DNA of 64,000 nt from G965207045 sp965207045 (lineage in GTDB: Bacteria > Pseudomonadota > Alphaproteobacteria > Rickettsiales > Anaplasmataceae). The stretch is from positions 744,001-808,000 of the forward strand of contig OZ242261.1 of the NCBI GenBank assembly GCA_965207045.1. Direction: 5' to 3'. Positions 1 through 9,655 of this stretch are shown one piece after another; the first letter of the stretch is position 1; every line of letters begins with the position of its first letter. The position numbers were made by a program, and so were the translations under genes. Below the pieces are notes generated by a model. The model was not told the DNA's origin. It worked only from the letters and a program-made list of their open reading frames with translations, and did no database searches.

Positions 1-2
1 AC

Positions 3-344
3 GAATATTTTTTTCTACAACACAGAAAAGAAAATCGTGGTATTGGTGGTATATTCTATGATTATGTAAATTCTAAAAACTGGAAAAAAGATTTTTCCTT
101 CACTAAAGGTGTAGGAACATCATTTATTAAAATTTACTTACCGTTAGTATTAAAGCATATGAATACGCCTTACACCCCAGAACAAAAAGAATACCAGCTA
201 TTTAAACGTGGTCGTTACGTTGAATTTAATCTTCTATATGACAGAGGAACCAGATTTGGGTTGATGACCAATGGAAACAGCAACGCAATCCTGATGTCCA
301 TGCCACCAAATGTAAAATGGGATGCTGGCGAAATATTGGGATAA
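3..344 (+). CDS. hemF: Oxygen-dependent coproporphyrinogen III oxidase, C-terminal part (5' end outside window)
   Basis: HemF carries out the aerobic oxidative decarboxylation of coproporphyrinogen III to protoporphyrinogen IX in haem synthesis. The frame is open from the window edge to a TAA at 342-344 and gives about 113 C-terminal residues. Family signatures are clear: HRKENRGIGGIFYDY near the start, then KRGRYVEFNLLYDRGTRFGL and a closing ILMSMPPNVKW, the usual HemF C-terminus. An internal ATG at 159 would give 61 residues, but coding similarity runs well upstream of it, so the gene is truncated by the window and does not start there. The enzyme is soluble and cytoplasmic. Identification is firm. 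Confidence 0.93.
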   Translation, partial: EYFFLQHRKENRGIGGIFYDYVNSKNWKKDFSFTKGVGTSFIKIYLPLVLKHMNTPYTPEQKEYQLFKRGRYVEFNLLYDRGTRFGLMTNGNSNAILMSMPPNVKWDAGEILG

Positions 345-527
345 ATTACTATTGTAGCTATTTTCTTTACTTATCAAATTAACCTAGCTTCTATCATGTG
401 AGTAACGCAACTTTTATTTTTTACTGTGCTATAACAATATTTATATAATTTTTAATTATCAATAATTATTTGTATTTTACATAAATCAAATACATAATAG
501 CATTAGTTAATATTTCTATGATGCATA

Positions 528-668
528 ATGGAAAATACAGAAAAATCAGTGGGAGCTGTTGGTGGAGTTAAAACAAAAGAGCAAAAAAAAACAGCAAAAT
601 TGGGAAAAAATTACACACCGACTGCAAATGAAATAGAAAAAGCTTTTAAAAGATTATGTTCAATTTGA
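528..668 (+). pseudogene. N-terminal fragment of the 715-1977 gene, separated by a frameshift
   Basis: An ATG at 528 opens a 46-codon frame that stops at TGA 666-668. The frame of the downstream 420-residue ORF is open back through this region and reads KDYVQFECIKKEQQNIYSIR just before its annotated start. Dropping one A from the TTTTAAAAG run at 645-652 joins the two frames smoothly (...IEKAFKDYVQFE...). The simplest reading is a single gene starting at 528 with one extra A. A sequencing error or programmed slippage in the A run could look the same. Confidence 0.55.
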
Positions 669-714
669 GTGTATCAAAAAAGAACAGCAGAATATTTATT
701 CTATACGAATAAAG

Positions 715-1977
715 GTGAAGAGGGAAATAGGAGAAAAATGGAGATTAGTTGCATTTAGTAATTTAAAAGATTGGAATAACTGTTTTGCTCGCAACTCTGA
801 TACATGTGCGAAATTGAGAAATAAAAGTCCAGAGGTTGATAAATTGAAGAATATAGTCGGAAAAAACATAACTGTCTATAATAAGATAAGAGTCATGACG
901 AATGCAGAAAGTATAACTAAAAGCGTCGATGATTTGAAAAAAATAGGCTATGCTTTACGAGCATTATTAGATTATGAGACAAAATTATTAGAAACGCTTA
1001 ACGAAAAAGAGTGTAGAACCGTAGAAGATGAGAACTACGCACGTAAAGTGCAAGAGAAAGATTTCAGCAACTCCCTCGTACCTAAAAAGAAGCAACAAAT
1101 AGATCACTGTGCACAGCAAAAAGCAAGGTCAAAATTAGAAATGAAAGTAGGTTTTTCCATATTTTTTGCTTTACTAAGACTAAAGCTTAGTGATAAGCGA
1201 TATTTTGCTCAAGTGTTAGGTATTTTGGACGGTTATGGTTTTGATATAAGTGAATGCTCTATGGACCCGAGTCTTTCTGGTGATAACGTAGACAAAATAA
1301 TGAATAAATTTTTTAATTTAGGTCAGCGCTCTAAAGTTTTGCACACAAAAAAAGTGAATGGAGTGATGACTTCTTTGCTTAATATTACCGAAGTAAGTAC
1401 AGAAGAGTTACAACAAATTAATAAAGATATTACCCTTAATACTCAAGCAACTCAAGAAGAATATCAAAATGCCCTTGATAGCAAAAATATATTCGATTTT
1501 GTATCAAAGGAGTCACTGAAATATATTAATGCTATTCGTGATAATATATATGAAATAATTTCTACTTTTTTTCATACAAAAAAAATATTTGTTAATGAAG
1601 CAGAAGTCCCTCCGCAATTACTAGAACTTCTTAAGTTGGAGTTATCTAAAATCGATTATTCTGCTTTGAGAGAGAAATTTAGCAGTGATCCAAAACAAGT
1701 ATCTGAATCATTAACAAGCAAAATTGGCTTGGATTTGCAATATGGAATTGGTAAATTTGGTAAAAATGGGGATTTTCTTTTTGGTAAACTAATCAGCATA
1801 GTTAGTCAAAATCCGCAAATGTTTGTTCGCTTTTCTACAGATTTTTTTCTTGATGAAAATTATTGTGAGCAAGTAACCAATAAAGTACTTAAATGTTACA
1901 ATGAAACTAATGCAAAAGTGAACACTGAGTTTGAATCGGATCAAGTAAGTGCTACCTCCAGTACTGTTGAAAAATAA
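715..1977 (+). CDS. Unrecognised protein, divergent member of a local paralogous family (probably frameshifted at its 5' end)
   Basis: I do not recognise a known domain. The GTG at 715 is only the first usable start in this frame; coding signal continues upstream to about 646 and then shifts frame (see 528-668). The predicted protein is soluble, with no signal peptide or membrane segment. It is mostly helical and charged, with a long Lys/Glu-rich stretch around residues 75-150. Two segments resemble the 551-residue protein at 19,938-21,593: the N-terminal strand-rich block before the start, and a C-terminal stretch where IGKFGKNGDFLFGKLISIVS matches RKFGFIATSAPKELLCKIIN. That suggests a diverged paralogue, possibly inactivated. 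Function unknown; an effector role would be speculation. Confidence 0.6.
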   Translation: MKREIGEKWRLVAFSNLKDWNNCFARNSDTCAKLRNKSPEVDKLKNIVGKNITVYNKIRVMTNAESITKSVDDLKKIGYALRALLDYETKLLETLNEKECRTVEDENYARKVQEKDFSNSLVPKKKQQIDHCAQQKARSKLEMKVGFSIFFALLRLKLSDKRYFAQVLGILDGYGFDISECSMDPSLSGDNVDKIMNKFFNLGQRSKVLHTKKVNGVMTSLLNITEVSTEELQQINKDITLNTQATQEEYQNALDSKNIFDFVSKESLKYINAIRDNIYEIISTFFHTKKIFVNEAEVPPQLLELLKLELSKIDYSALREKFSSDPKQVSESLTSKIGLDLQYGIGKFGKNGDFLFGKLISIVSQNPQMFVRFSTDFFLDENYCEQVTNKVLKCYNETNAKVNTEFESDQVSATSSTVEK

Positions 1978-2599
1978 TACACTGCTATGGAAAATTTATT
2001 GGAGATTCGACTTTCTGAATTGTATCAGTGGGTATATAGCTAAATGATTATAGAATATATTAATGATTTTTTTTATAGTATTAGTTTTTTTTTGTATGTT
2101 TGTGTCAGCTATCATCAATAACACTTCTTATATGTTGAGTTAACATTCTGTCAACATAATTAAGCTTAGAAATATCTGTATAAAGATAGCTAAAATAGTA
2201 TAAGTTGTTTTTATCCGATATTTCGCACTAATGGCTCTTTGTCCAAAAAAAATTACCGAAAACAATAAAATAACGTTTTAGGCAATGGCTTGGCAGATAT
2301 GTAACTCTGTACATTCATCTACTACCTAGACTGTATTTTCTGTCTATAACAAATCGAATTCTTTTTTCTATGCAAGATAAAAAAACCATTTCTCAATAAT
2401 ACTAGAACATACATACAATATGCAAATGATAACCCATATAATTGAAGATATATATATATCATTGTTTCGTCCGATTAGTAAAACCATTTTGTTCTACAAA
2501 CATATAAAGAATGATTCTGTTCCACACAATCAAAGCGCTAGCTTATCTTAAAATGATGTGATATATTCGTCAAATGGGGAAGTTTGGTATTTTTTAATC
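1978..2599. other. Gap of about 620 bp with no supportable gene
   Basis: Very AT-rich sequence between the frameshifted family member and rpmG. I see only very short open stretches on the plus strand (for example around 2231-2330), broken by stops, and no RNA gene, repeat or clear terminator. Confidence 0.5.
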
Positions 2600-2770
2600 A
2601 TGGCAAAAAAAGGTAATACAATTCTATTTAAGCTAGTCAGTACTGCTAATACGGGGTATTTTTATATAGTAAAACGCAATCCAAAGAAATTAAAAGAAAA
2701 GCTAGAATTTAGAAAATATGATCCAAAAGTAAGAAAGCATGTTCTCTTCAAGGAAGCAAAACTTAGATAA
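2600..2770 (+). CDS. rpmG: 50S ribosomal protein L33
   Basis: A small basic protein of the large ribosomal subunit. The frame is open from 2558, but family comparison puts the start at ATG 2600, giving 56 residues beginning MAKKGNTILFKLVSTA. The typical L33 ending KKLKEKLEFRKYDPKVRKHV is present. It lacks the CxxC zinc pairs seen in some L33 proteins and so is of the zinc-free type. Its 3' end overlaps the cox11 start by 32 nt, so the two are probably cotranscribed and translationally coupled. Confidence 0.93.
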   Translation: MAKKGNTILFKLVSTANTGYFYIVKRNPKKLKEKLEFRKYDPKVRKHVLFKEAKLR

Positions 2771-3290
2771 AAAAAATAAAAAGGTTGTTGGTGTTCTCGT
2801 CCTTCTGACACTTTTTATGCTTGCTTTAGCTTATGCTTCTGTTCCTCTTTATAGTCTGTTTTGCAAAGCAACAGGCTTTGGTGGTACTGTTCGTGAACTC
2901 AGAAATTACAATCCAACAAGAGTTGGCTTAAGAACAATGAATGTCAAATTTAATGCTGATGTTGCATCTGATCTTCCAATGATATTTTCTCCACCTGAAG
3001 ATAAAATTGTTTCCGTTAGAACTGGTGAGAATAAATTAGTTTTTTATTACGCAGAAAATACTTCTGATAAGCCAATTGACGTAATAGCAATATACAACGT
3101 CACACCTCATAAAGTGGGAAAATATTTTAATAAAGTTGCTTGTTTTTGTTTTAATAGACAAGTGCTACAGCCACATAAAAGAGTAGTGATGCCCGTTTCG
3201 TTCTTTATAGATCCAACAATTGAAGATAATTTAGAAGTAGACGAAGTACGAACCATTACACTCTCGTATACCTTTTTTAAGTACGACTAA
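2739..3290 (+). CDS. ctaG: Cytochrome c oxidase assembly protein Cox11/CtaG
   Basis: A membrane-anchored copper chaperone that delivers copper to the CuB site of cytochrome c oxidase subunit I. The 183-residue protein has one N-terminal transmembrane helix (about residues 15-37) followed by a periplasmic domain. The copper-binding CFCF motif is visible in KVACFCFNRQVLQPHKRVVM, and the SVPLYSLFCKATGFGGT segment after the helix is a strong Cox11 signature. The length is normal for the family. The start overlaps the end of rpmG by 32 nt. It supports an aerobic, cytochrome-oxidase-based respiratory chain, consistent with sdhCD and aconitase in the window. Confidence 0.95.
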   Translation: MFSSRKQNLDKKNKKVVGVLVLLTLFMLALAYASVPLYSLFCKATGFGGTVRELRNYNPTRVGLRTMNVKFNADVASDLPMIFSPPEDKIVSVRTGENKLVFYYAENTSDKPIDVIAIYNVTPHKVGKYFNKVACFCFNRQVLQPHKRVVMPVSFFIDPTIEDNLEVDEVRTITLSYTFFKYD

Positions 3291-4322
3291 AAAACGTTCG
3301 ATTATGATTTATTCATTCCCACTACATAATATCCTTTCAGTGTATCTAAAAAGAAAAACAACTCTGAGCTGTATTTTCTATCGACACATACCAAATTTAG
3401 AAAAATGACAGCATAATATTAATTATACACATTCTTGTATAGGATCATACTTTTTATAATACTCAAAAAAAGTATAGCAGCAAAACATGCTTGTTGTTTT
3501 TTATTAATTAACTTTTCCTTCTTACAATCAAAACCACACAAAATACTACTAAAACTATTTCATTCTTGATAAATCTGAAACAGAAGTAAACATATAGATA
3601 ACGTGAAGTATGCAATCATACTCTCTTTCAACATTGCTAAGTAAATATAGACGTGTATTTACCTAGTTTTCAAACATCATAACACTGATTCTACAGCACA
3701 TTTCTCTATTTTGTATTTTTTCACTAATAATTTCATAGCACTTAAGATTTTGTTTACTACATACTATACACCTTTTCTGCAACATTCTTTATCTTCTAAT
3801 CTAGAATCGTTTTCTGCTTACAGTGACACAACGTTCCCTAAACTTTTCCAACTGCTTTTTCAGATCCCTTGACATTTTCCTTGTAAAAAAATCCCTACGT
3901 TGTATCATGAGCAGTTTATATGTTTGCGTCTTTCTACTTCTATTTTCAATATGTAATAATAACTGTTGAAAACACTACACATAATATAAGGAAAATAAAT
4001 AGGCAGCAACTTTACCCTGACATAACCATACACTGAAAACCAAACAATTAATCACACAAGAAAAACCTAGTAAAAAGCACCTACAATTATTAGCAAAAAT
4101 TACTATGATAAAAAACGATTTTTATTACTGCATTTTCCCATATTATCCATTACTTTAATGTAATTTATATTGCATAAATCAAAAACACAGTTAACAATTT
4201 GAAACAAAATAGTTACCACAATCAAGACATATCGATGCTTTTTCTTATCCCTTGCACTTAAGTTCTTCTCACATTAGTTTTACTTAAATCACTTTAATCA
4301 GCAAAACAATCAACGTGTAACT
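3291..4322. other. Gap of about 1 kb with possible gene remnants on the minus strand
   Basis: No intact gene. On the minus strand, 3801-3985 holds about 60 open codons with plausible protein-like composition (contains RDFFTRKMSRDLKKQLEKF) ending at a stop. A further short open stretch with two competing frames lies at about 3670-3780. These look like decayed pieces, but in such AT-rich DNA chance cannot be excluded. No RNA gene or repeat seen. Confidence 0.3.
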
Positions 4323-4982
4323 CTAACTAATTAAATAACTTTTTATCAATTTCAGATCCTCCCAAGCTAATCTTTTTTGTTTTGGTTGACGTAACAAGTA
4401 AGCAGGATGAAAAATAGCAATAGCTTTGATAGAATTATGACCTAAATATTGATTAGTATAATCGTAAAATCGCCCTCTTAATCTTGATATTCCAAAATCA
4501 GAGTTCAACATAGAAGTAGCAGCTATGCCTCCTACCAGCACAATTAATTTAGGAGAAACAAGTGATATATGCTTTTCAACAAAAGGCCTGCAAATTTCTA
4601 TCTCGTTAAACGTAGGTTGACGATTACCAGGAGGACGCCAAAACACCATATTAGTTATGTATACTTTGTTCCTATCCAAATCTATAGCAGCAAGCATTTT
4701 GTCTAACAATTTTCCACTCGCACCACAAAAAGGTATGCCTTCTAAATCTTCATTCACTCCGGGAGCCTCACCTATTAACATTATATTAGAATTAGGATTT
4801 CCATCAGAAAAAACTGTGTTAGTAGCATTTTTTTTTAAGTCACATTTAGTGAAATTTTTAACCAAACAATACAACTTAGACAAATCAGAACATGAGTCTA
4901 GTGTTACCTCAGTAATTTCTGTCCCTGTATCCATAGAAAAATCAATCCCATTATCTATATATATCTGTAACACTTCTTCCAT
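4323..4982 (-). CDS. Uracil-DNA glycosylase, family 4
   Basis: Removes uracil from DNA at the start of base-excision repair. The 219-residue protein has motif GEAPGVNEDLEGIPFCGASG, the family-4 active-site loop, and the downstream MVFWRPPGNRQPT segment, followed by a HPAYLLRQ motif near the C-terminus. Family-4 enzymes carry a 4Fe-4S cluster. Candidate ligand cysteines are visible (LYCLVKNFTKC near residues 40-50, EICRPF further on), linking it to the Isc genes in this window. It is transcribed divergently from the SH3 protein gene at 5044, with about 60 bp between them. Length and motif order fit an intact enzyme. Confidence 0.9.
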   Translation of the reverse strand: MEEVLQIYIDNGIDFSMDTGTEITEVTLDSCSDLSKLYCLVKNFTKCDLKKNATNTVFSDGNPNSNIMLIGEAPGVNEDLEGIPFCGASGKLLDKMLAAIDLDRNKVYITNMVFWRPPGNRQPTFNEIEICRPFVEKHISLVSPKLIVLVGGIAATSMLNSDFGISRLRGRFYDYTNQYLGHNSIKAIAIFHPAYLLRQPKQKRLAWEDLKLIKSYLIS

Positions 4983-5043
4983 TTTTTTGTCAAAATCTTA
5001 CTGTTGTATGATAATAACTATTTGAACACATAATATAAATCTA

Positions 5044-5475
5044 ATGCAAATAAAATTAGCAATTATATTATTACTACTACCTATAATATCACAAGCTGAT
5101 TATTTTGTTTCTATCAAAAGCAATAATGCAAATTTAAGAGTGGGTCCAAGCACTAATTACCCAATTGAATGGGTTTATATACAAAAAAACATACCAGTTA
5201 AGATTCTTGAAAAAGAAGAACAATGGCGAAAAATTCAAGACATAGAGGGAACATCTGGTTGGATACACCAAAGTTTATTAAGCAACACACGCTACTTATT
5301 AACAACCCACAAAACAGATATATATACAAAGCCTGATACTGGGTCAAAAATTACAGCGCACATTGAAAAAAATGTGCTGGGAAAGCTTATAACATGCAAT
5401 GATAACTGGTGTAAAATAAATACACAAAATACCAAAGGTTGGATACAAAAAAAATTCTTATGGGGTACAGATTAG
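5044..5475 (+). CDS. Secreted SH3-domain protein
   Basis: A 143-residue protein with a clear N-terminal signal peptide (hydrophobic LAIILLLLPIISQA, cleavage probably after about residue 18). Two bacterial SH3-like segments follow. The first has NANLRVGPSTNYPIEWVY and ends GWIHQSLL; the second has KTDIYTKPDTGSKITAHIE and ends GWIQKKFL. Such domains usually act in the periplasm and often bind peptidoglycan or cell-wall peptides. That would fit the presence of mraY, murD and mreB, though ligand and function are inferred. The ATG start directly precedes the signal sequence. Confidence 0.82.
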   Translation: MQIKLAIILLLLPIISQADYFVSIKSNNANLRVGPSTNYPIEWVYIQKNIPVKILEKEEQWRKIQDIEGTSGWIHQSLLSNTRYLLTTHKTDIYTKPDTGSKITAHIEKNVLGKLITCNDNWCKINTQNTKGWIQKKFLWGTD

Positions 5476-6012
5476 AAGAAGGAGTTATAAAATATTTTCC
5501 TCATCTATTTTTCTAATTTTTTATACACACAAGCACTATTTGTACAGCTAAAGGAAGGTTATGCAGAAAAACAAACTGCTATTACTCTATTCACTTTCTT
5601 TATCTAAAGCTCACTGATGTCATGAATAATTCTCTCTAGTGCCTTCCGATCTACCTCTTTTCTGTTCTCTCTCCCTCCCCAATCAAGCAATAAACACATA
5701 AAAACCTGAATAATTTTAGAAATAAGATTAAAAATACCTAGTGATTAAAGAAGGAATACCACATTTTTGTACCAATAATTTTGACTTTAACAATTTAACT
5801 GCACAAAAAATAAAAAAAACAGCAATTATTCTTAAAACCAAAGTACAATCAAAACTATACCCTACACAATGTGCATCATAATCTGCTGCTATATCAACTA
5901 CATAATAAATTATGGATAATATTTAAATTCTTCACAAAATCCAAAAGATAATTATATAAATGTAGTAATAACGCTACAATTAACCACTACAACTGCACCT
6001 TATGCCAGTTTC
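5476..6012. other. Gap of about 540 bp, one tiny minus-strand ORF
   Basis: No convincing gene. The minus strand has a 32-codon ORF at 5604-5699 (ATG at 5699; contains ENRKEVDRKALERIIHDISE) that reads like a real protein end but has no body, so it may be a decayed remnant. Nothing else seen. Confidence 0.3.
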
Positions 6013-7011
6013 CTATTCCTTGTTCTGAGTTAAATATTGCTGATAATCAATTATAGCGTCATTTATTGGCTTTCTCCCAACATAAAACTCATCACCAATA
6101 TTCTGTAATACAATGACTAATTTCTCACCATCAATAAAATTAGCGTAATTGCTAATTTTTTTTAACATTTCATTATATTGGTTTTTATCTTGCCCAAACA
6201 TACCCTCTAAAATTCTTTCATAATTATGAATATCTAAAACGATACGACCACTTAGACCAAAAATGTTTTGAATATTATCTAGTTTACCAACTAAACTAAT
6301 AGTAGAATCACCAAAGTCCAACAAAAAATCCATAACGTCAATGCTATGCCCCCCCCCCTTGGAACGCTCAAGTAATAAATTAATACTATTCTTCAATATT
6401 CTCTCATTGTCACCACTCAAAACAGTAATATTACTTCCGCCTAAAACACTAAAACCACGAAATAAACCATCCGGATAGATAATTGATAAATCAAAAAAAG
6501 CATTACCTGTACTAGTAACACCATTTACAGCATTACAACTTATCTCATCGCCCTTATACAATATACTCTTTATTTTACCCGACTTAGAATTATACAAATT
6601 ATCTAACAATACTAGAGTCAATTTGCCAAAACCAGAACAACTAATTTCTGTATCACTACCTTTATTCCCTAATACTTTATTAGGAACATCAAGCACAAAT
6701 AAGTCCCCTAGAATATCAAAAGAAAGTAATAGATAATCACTATCTAAAGAAATACTTTTTCTTTCACTATTAAATGCATCATAGATAACGCATGAAACAG
6801 ATGGGTTATTGACGCTAAATTTGTATTTTAACGGAAAAGAAAGAGAATAAAAGGATATATTTTTATATGTAACTTGACATATTTTATTAGATAAACGACT
6901 AAAATTCTCCTCTATCCTATTTTTTACATATTTAGTACCACCAAAAAATAATGCAATGCAAAAAGCAAACATCAAACAAAATGTTAGAGTTACCTTTTTT
7001 AAAACCTTCAT
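6013..7011 (-). CDS. Unrecognised membrane-anchored protein with a G10 homopolymer in its coding sequence
   Basis: Last gene of the flgC-isc operon. The frame is open up to 7059, but the better start is ATG 7011 (MKVLKKVTLTFCLMF...), giving about 332 residues. It begins with a single hydrophobic helix or signal anchor (about residues 5-27) and continues as a beta-rich, probably periplasmic domain. I recognise no family with confidence; the layout is reminiscent of alphaproteobacterial DUF2125-type proteins. A run of ten C on the plus strand (6349-6358) encodes three consecutive glycines (SKGGGHSID). Gain or loss of one base would truncate the protein. It starts 8 nt beyond the end of fdx. Confidence 0.7.
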   Translation of the reverse strand: MKVLKKVTLTFCLMFAFCIALFFGGTKYVKNRIEENFSRLSNKICQVTYKNISFYSLSFPLKYKFSVNNPSVSCVIYDAFNSERKSISLDSDYLLLSFDILGDLFVLDVPNKVLGNKGSDTEISCSGFGKLTLVLLDNLYNSKSGKIKSILYKGDEISCNAVNGVTSTGNAFFDLSIIYPDGLFRGFSVLGGSNITVLSGDNERILKNSINLLLERSKGGGHSIDVMDFLLDFGDSTISLVGKLDNIQNIFGLSGRIVLDIHNYERILEGMFGQDKNQYNEMLKKISNYANFIDGEKLVIVLQNIGDEFYVGRKPINDAIIDYQQYLTQNKE

Positions 7012-7018
7012 ATATTCA

Positions 7019-7396
7019 TCAAGATTTAATGTTACGTGTAGCACTAGGCAAGCGCACAATTAAACCATCAAGGCTCTCTGTCAATATTATTTGGCAACCT
7101 AATCTTGAAGTTTCAGTTAATCCATAAGCCAAATCCAACATATCTTCTTCATCCTCAGATATCTCGTCCAACTTATCATGAAACCAATCTGTGTCAACTA
7201 TAACATGACAAGTTGAACACGCAAGAGAACCTTCACACGCTCCTTCTAAATCAATTTTATTCCTATGTGCCACAGTCAATACTGACTCACCTGCAACCGC
7301 ATCACATTCCCACCTTTCCTTACCATCTGAGGATATAAAGATAACTTTCAAATTATTGCTCACAATCACTTTTATATTGATTAATACTATTACCAA
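7019..7396 (-). CDS. fdx: [2Fe-2S] ferredoxin of the Isc system
   Basis: An adrenodoxin-type ferredoxin that supplies electrons for Fe-S cluster assembly on IscU. Cluster ligands are visible as Cys54, Cys60, Cys63 (CEGSLACSTCHVIV) and Cys101 (RLGCQI), the usual spacing. The longest frame gives 125 residues and overlaps the 3' end of hscA by 44 nt. GTG codons at residues 10 and 12, or the TTG just after them, are equally plausible starts that would shorten the overlap. The C-terminus (LIVRLPSATRN) is typical of the family. It sits directly after hscA, as in many isc operons. Confidence 0.93.
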   Translation of the reverse strand: MVIVLINIKVIVSNNLKVIFISSDGKERWECDAVAGESVLTVAHRNKIDLEGACEGSLACSTCHVIVDTDWFHDKLDEISEDEEDMLDLAYGLTETSRLGCQIILTESLDGLIVRLPSATRNIKS

Positions 7397-9194
7397 CTAA
7401 AACTTCCTTCACACGTTTATCTATTTTATCTTGAATTATTGGCTGGAAGCACCCTTCTAAAGATTCAATATCAGATTTAATAATATCAACATCTTTTCCA
7501 TTCAAACTAAGCCTTAATTTTCTGATCAAAAAATTAAGTTGTTTAAGCTGCTCATCACCAAATTCGTACATATCAGAACTAATAACTCTCTCCACCATCT
7601 TTACCACTGAATTACCTTCAGCAATAGTCTCTATCAATTCGCGATTTTTAAAATCTTCTTCAACATGTTCAAAAGAGTTTTTTATTATCCCACCTATATC
7701 ATCAGAACTAAGGCCATAACTAGAATTTACAACTATCTCTTTTCTAGCATCGCCATCTTCTTCTATAGCCTCAACTGTCAATAAGCCATCAACATCAACA
7801 GCAAAGGTTACCTTTATTTTAACCTTTCCAGATTCTAAAGGAGTAATGCCACTTAATTCAAAACAATTTAACAGTCTATTACATTTAACCATTTCGCGCT
7901 CACCTTGGAAAACACTTATTCGCATCACAGACTGTCCGTCATAAAAAGTAGTAAAAATCTTAGAGCTCGAGATTGGCAATGGAGTGTTACGTTCAATCAT
8001 CACATCCATCAAACCACCCATAATTTCTACACCTAAAGAAAGTGGCAAAACATCAATCAAAACACTATTACTAACACTAGAAGTTAGTGCATGAGCCTGG
8101 ATCGCAGCTCCCCTAACAACTGTTTTATCTGGATTGACGTCACATAAAACTTTACCTTTACCAAATTCTTCTCTCATACGTTCTTTGATCAAAGCAAGCT
8201 TAGTTGCTCCTCCTACCAAAATCAGAGAATTGATCTTTTCTAAATTGACCAATGAACGCTCTATAACACTCTTTGTAATCCTGATAGTACGCTCAATATA
8301 TTCTTTTATAACATCATTAAATTCCTGCACTGTAACACCAATAGAATACTCTTTAGCACCAAGAGTAAAACTTTCATAAACATGATCCCGATTTGTAAAA
8401 GCTTCTTTTATCTTACAAGCTACACTTAGTAATATTTTTTTATCATCATGCTTGTTTAAATTACATTTATTACATATTAACTCCATTAAAGCATTATCAA
8501 AGTCATCACCACCAAGTAAAACATCACCATCAGTACCTAAAACCTGAAAAACTCCCTTATTTTTCCTAAGTACAGAAACATCAAATGTTCCACCACCTAA
8601 ATCATAGATCAGATAGATCTCATTATCATTGTTATTATTCTGCAAACCATAAGCCAGCGCAGCAGCAGTCGGCTCATTAACTAATCTCAAAACTTCCAAT
8701 CCAACTATTCTAGCCGCATCTTTAATTGACGCTCTTTCTTTATCATTAAAATATGCTGGAACAGTTATAACGGCATGAGCCACATCTTGCTGCAAATACT
8801 TCTCTGCTACATCACGCAAATGACCAAGTATATGTGCTATAACTTCAACTGGTTGTAACTCTTTATTACCACATTTCACTTTAAGAACTGAATCCTGCTT
8901 AACAATATCAAATTGATAAAAATGCCTAATTTCTTCAAAATTTTTTCCAACAATACGCTTAATAGATCGTATACTCTTTGATTTGTCAGCACGATTACCA
9001 CAAATTATCTTATTGCTCTCACATGAAACTAATGACTTAATTATACATTTGCCATCTTGATCAGGTATGATAAAAACCTCATCATCCTTCACAATCGCAA
9101 CCAAAGAATTAGTTGTGCCAAAATCTATTCCCACAGCAATCTTTGGTATTTCTCTCTTCAAACTATCTGGCTCAGATATTTGCACTAATTGCAT
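7353..9194 (-). CDS. hscA: Fe-S cluster assembly chaperone HscA (Hsp70 family)
   Basis: The specialised Hsp70 that binds IscU and drives cluster transfer using ATP. The 613-residue length is right for HscA. The ATPase domain opens with VGIDFGTTNSLVAIV (about residues 21-35) and includes YDLGGGTFDVSVL and LVGGATKLALIKER. The substrate-binding domain follows (DVLPLSLGVEIMGG). The ATG at 9194 is preceded by a good ribosome-binding sequence (AGAGGATAT) and overlaps the 3' end of hscB by 10 nt, indicating translational coupling. Its client motif LPPVK is present in the IscU of this operon. Confidence 0.96.
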   Translation of the reverse strand: MQLVQISEPDSLKREIPKIAVGIDFGTTNSLVAIVKDDEVFIIPDQDGKCIIKSLVSCESNKIICGNRADKSKSIRSIKRIVGKNFEEIRHFYQFDIVKQDSVLKVKCGNKELQPVEVIAHILGHLRDVAEKYLQQDVAHAVITVPAYFNDKERASIKDAARIVGLEVLRLVNEPTAAALAYGLQNNNNDNEIYLIYDLGGGTFDVSVLRKNKGVFQVLGTDGDVLLGGDDFDNALMELICNKCNLNKHDDKKILLSVACKIKEAFTNRDHVYESFTLGAKEYSIGVTVQEFNDVIKEYIERTIRITKSVIERSLVNLEKINSLILVGGATKLALIKERMREEFGKGKVLCDVNPDKTVVRGAAIQAHALTSSVSNSVLIDVLPLSLGVEIMGGLMDVMIERNTPLPISSSKIFTTFYDGQSVMRISVFQGEREMVKCNRLLNCFELSGITPLESGKVKIKVTFAVDVDGLLTVEAIEEDGDARKEIVVNSSYGLSSDDIGGIIKNSFEHVEEDFKNRELIETIAEGNSVVKMVERVISSDMYEFGDEQLKQLNFLIRKLRLSLNGKDVDIIKSDIESLEGCFQPIIQDKIDKRVKEVLVGNSINQYKSDCEQ

Positions 9195-9655
9195 ATATCC
9201 TCTTTTATCCTAGTTATATACTTCAAACGCATAGTTTGATAAGACATACCTACCAAATCACCTTTAGAAAACGCATTTCTTATATTCTCGATGCATTCAT
9301 CATAAGTCATACTCAAAAATGGATCACTATTTTTTGCTTTCTCGCGCATCTCCATAGCCTCTACCAATATATCTTGTGTAGGCTTGATAGAATCATATTT
9401 CTTAAACATTAATGATAATAGATACTCAGCCCTTTTAAGAGGAGATTTTAACGTACGATAAGCTTCATTAATCAATACAGATCCAGAGTGTACAAAATTT
9501 TTTAATTCCTTATTCACTCCATAAAAACAATCTGGATGTTGTTTTGATTGCAATTCCAGATACTTATTATCAAGTAGATCAATATCGATATCAAAATCCA
9601 CTTCTAAACCAAAACACTCAAAATAATTACTAATAGAAGCTCTTTCCACAACCAC
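9185..9655 (-). CDS. hscB: Fe-S cluster assembly co-chaperone HscB (J-domain protein)
   Basis: A J-domain partner that delivers IscU to HscA and stimulates its ATPase. The 156-residue protein has the J-domain HPD motif at residues 40-42 (SKQHPDCF) and a C-terminal helical bundle for IscU binding. The start is a GTG at 9655 preceded by a GAGGGAG ribosome-binding sequence; it overlaps the end of the iscA-like gene by 26 nt. Length and gene order match HscB rather than generic DnaJ. Confidence 0.94.
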   Translation of the reverse strand: MVVERASISNYFECFGLEVDFDIDIDLLDNKYLELQSKQHPDCFYGVNKELKNFVHSGSVLINEAYRTLKSPLKRAEYLLSLMFKKYDSIKPTQDILVEAMEMREKAKNSDPFLSMTYDECIENIRNAFSKGDLVGMSYQTMRLKYITRIKEDICN

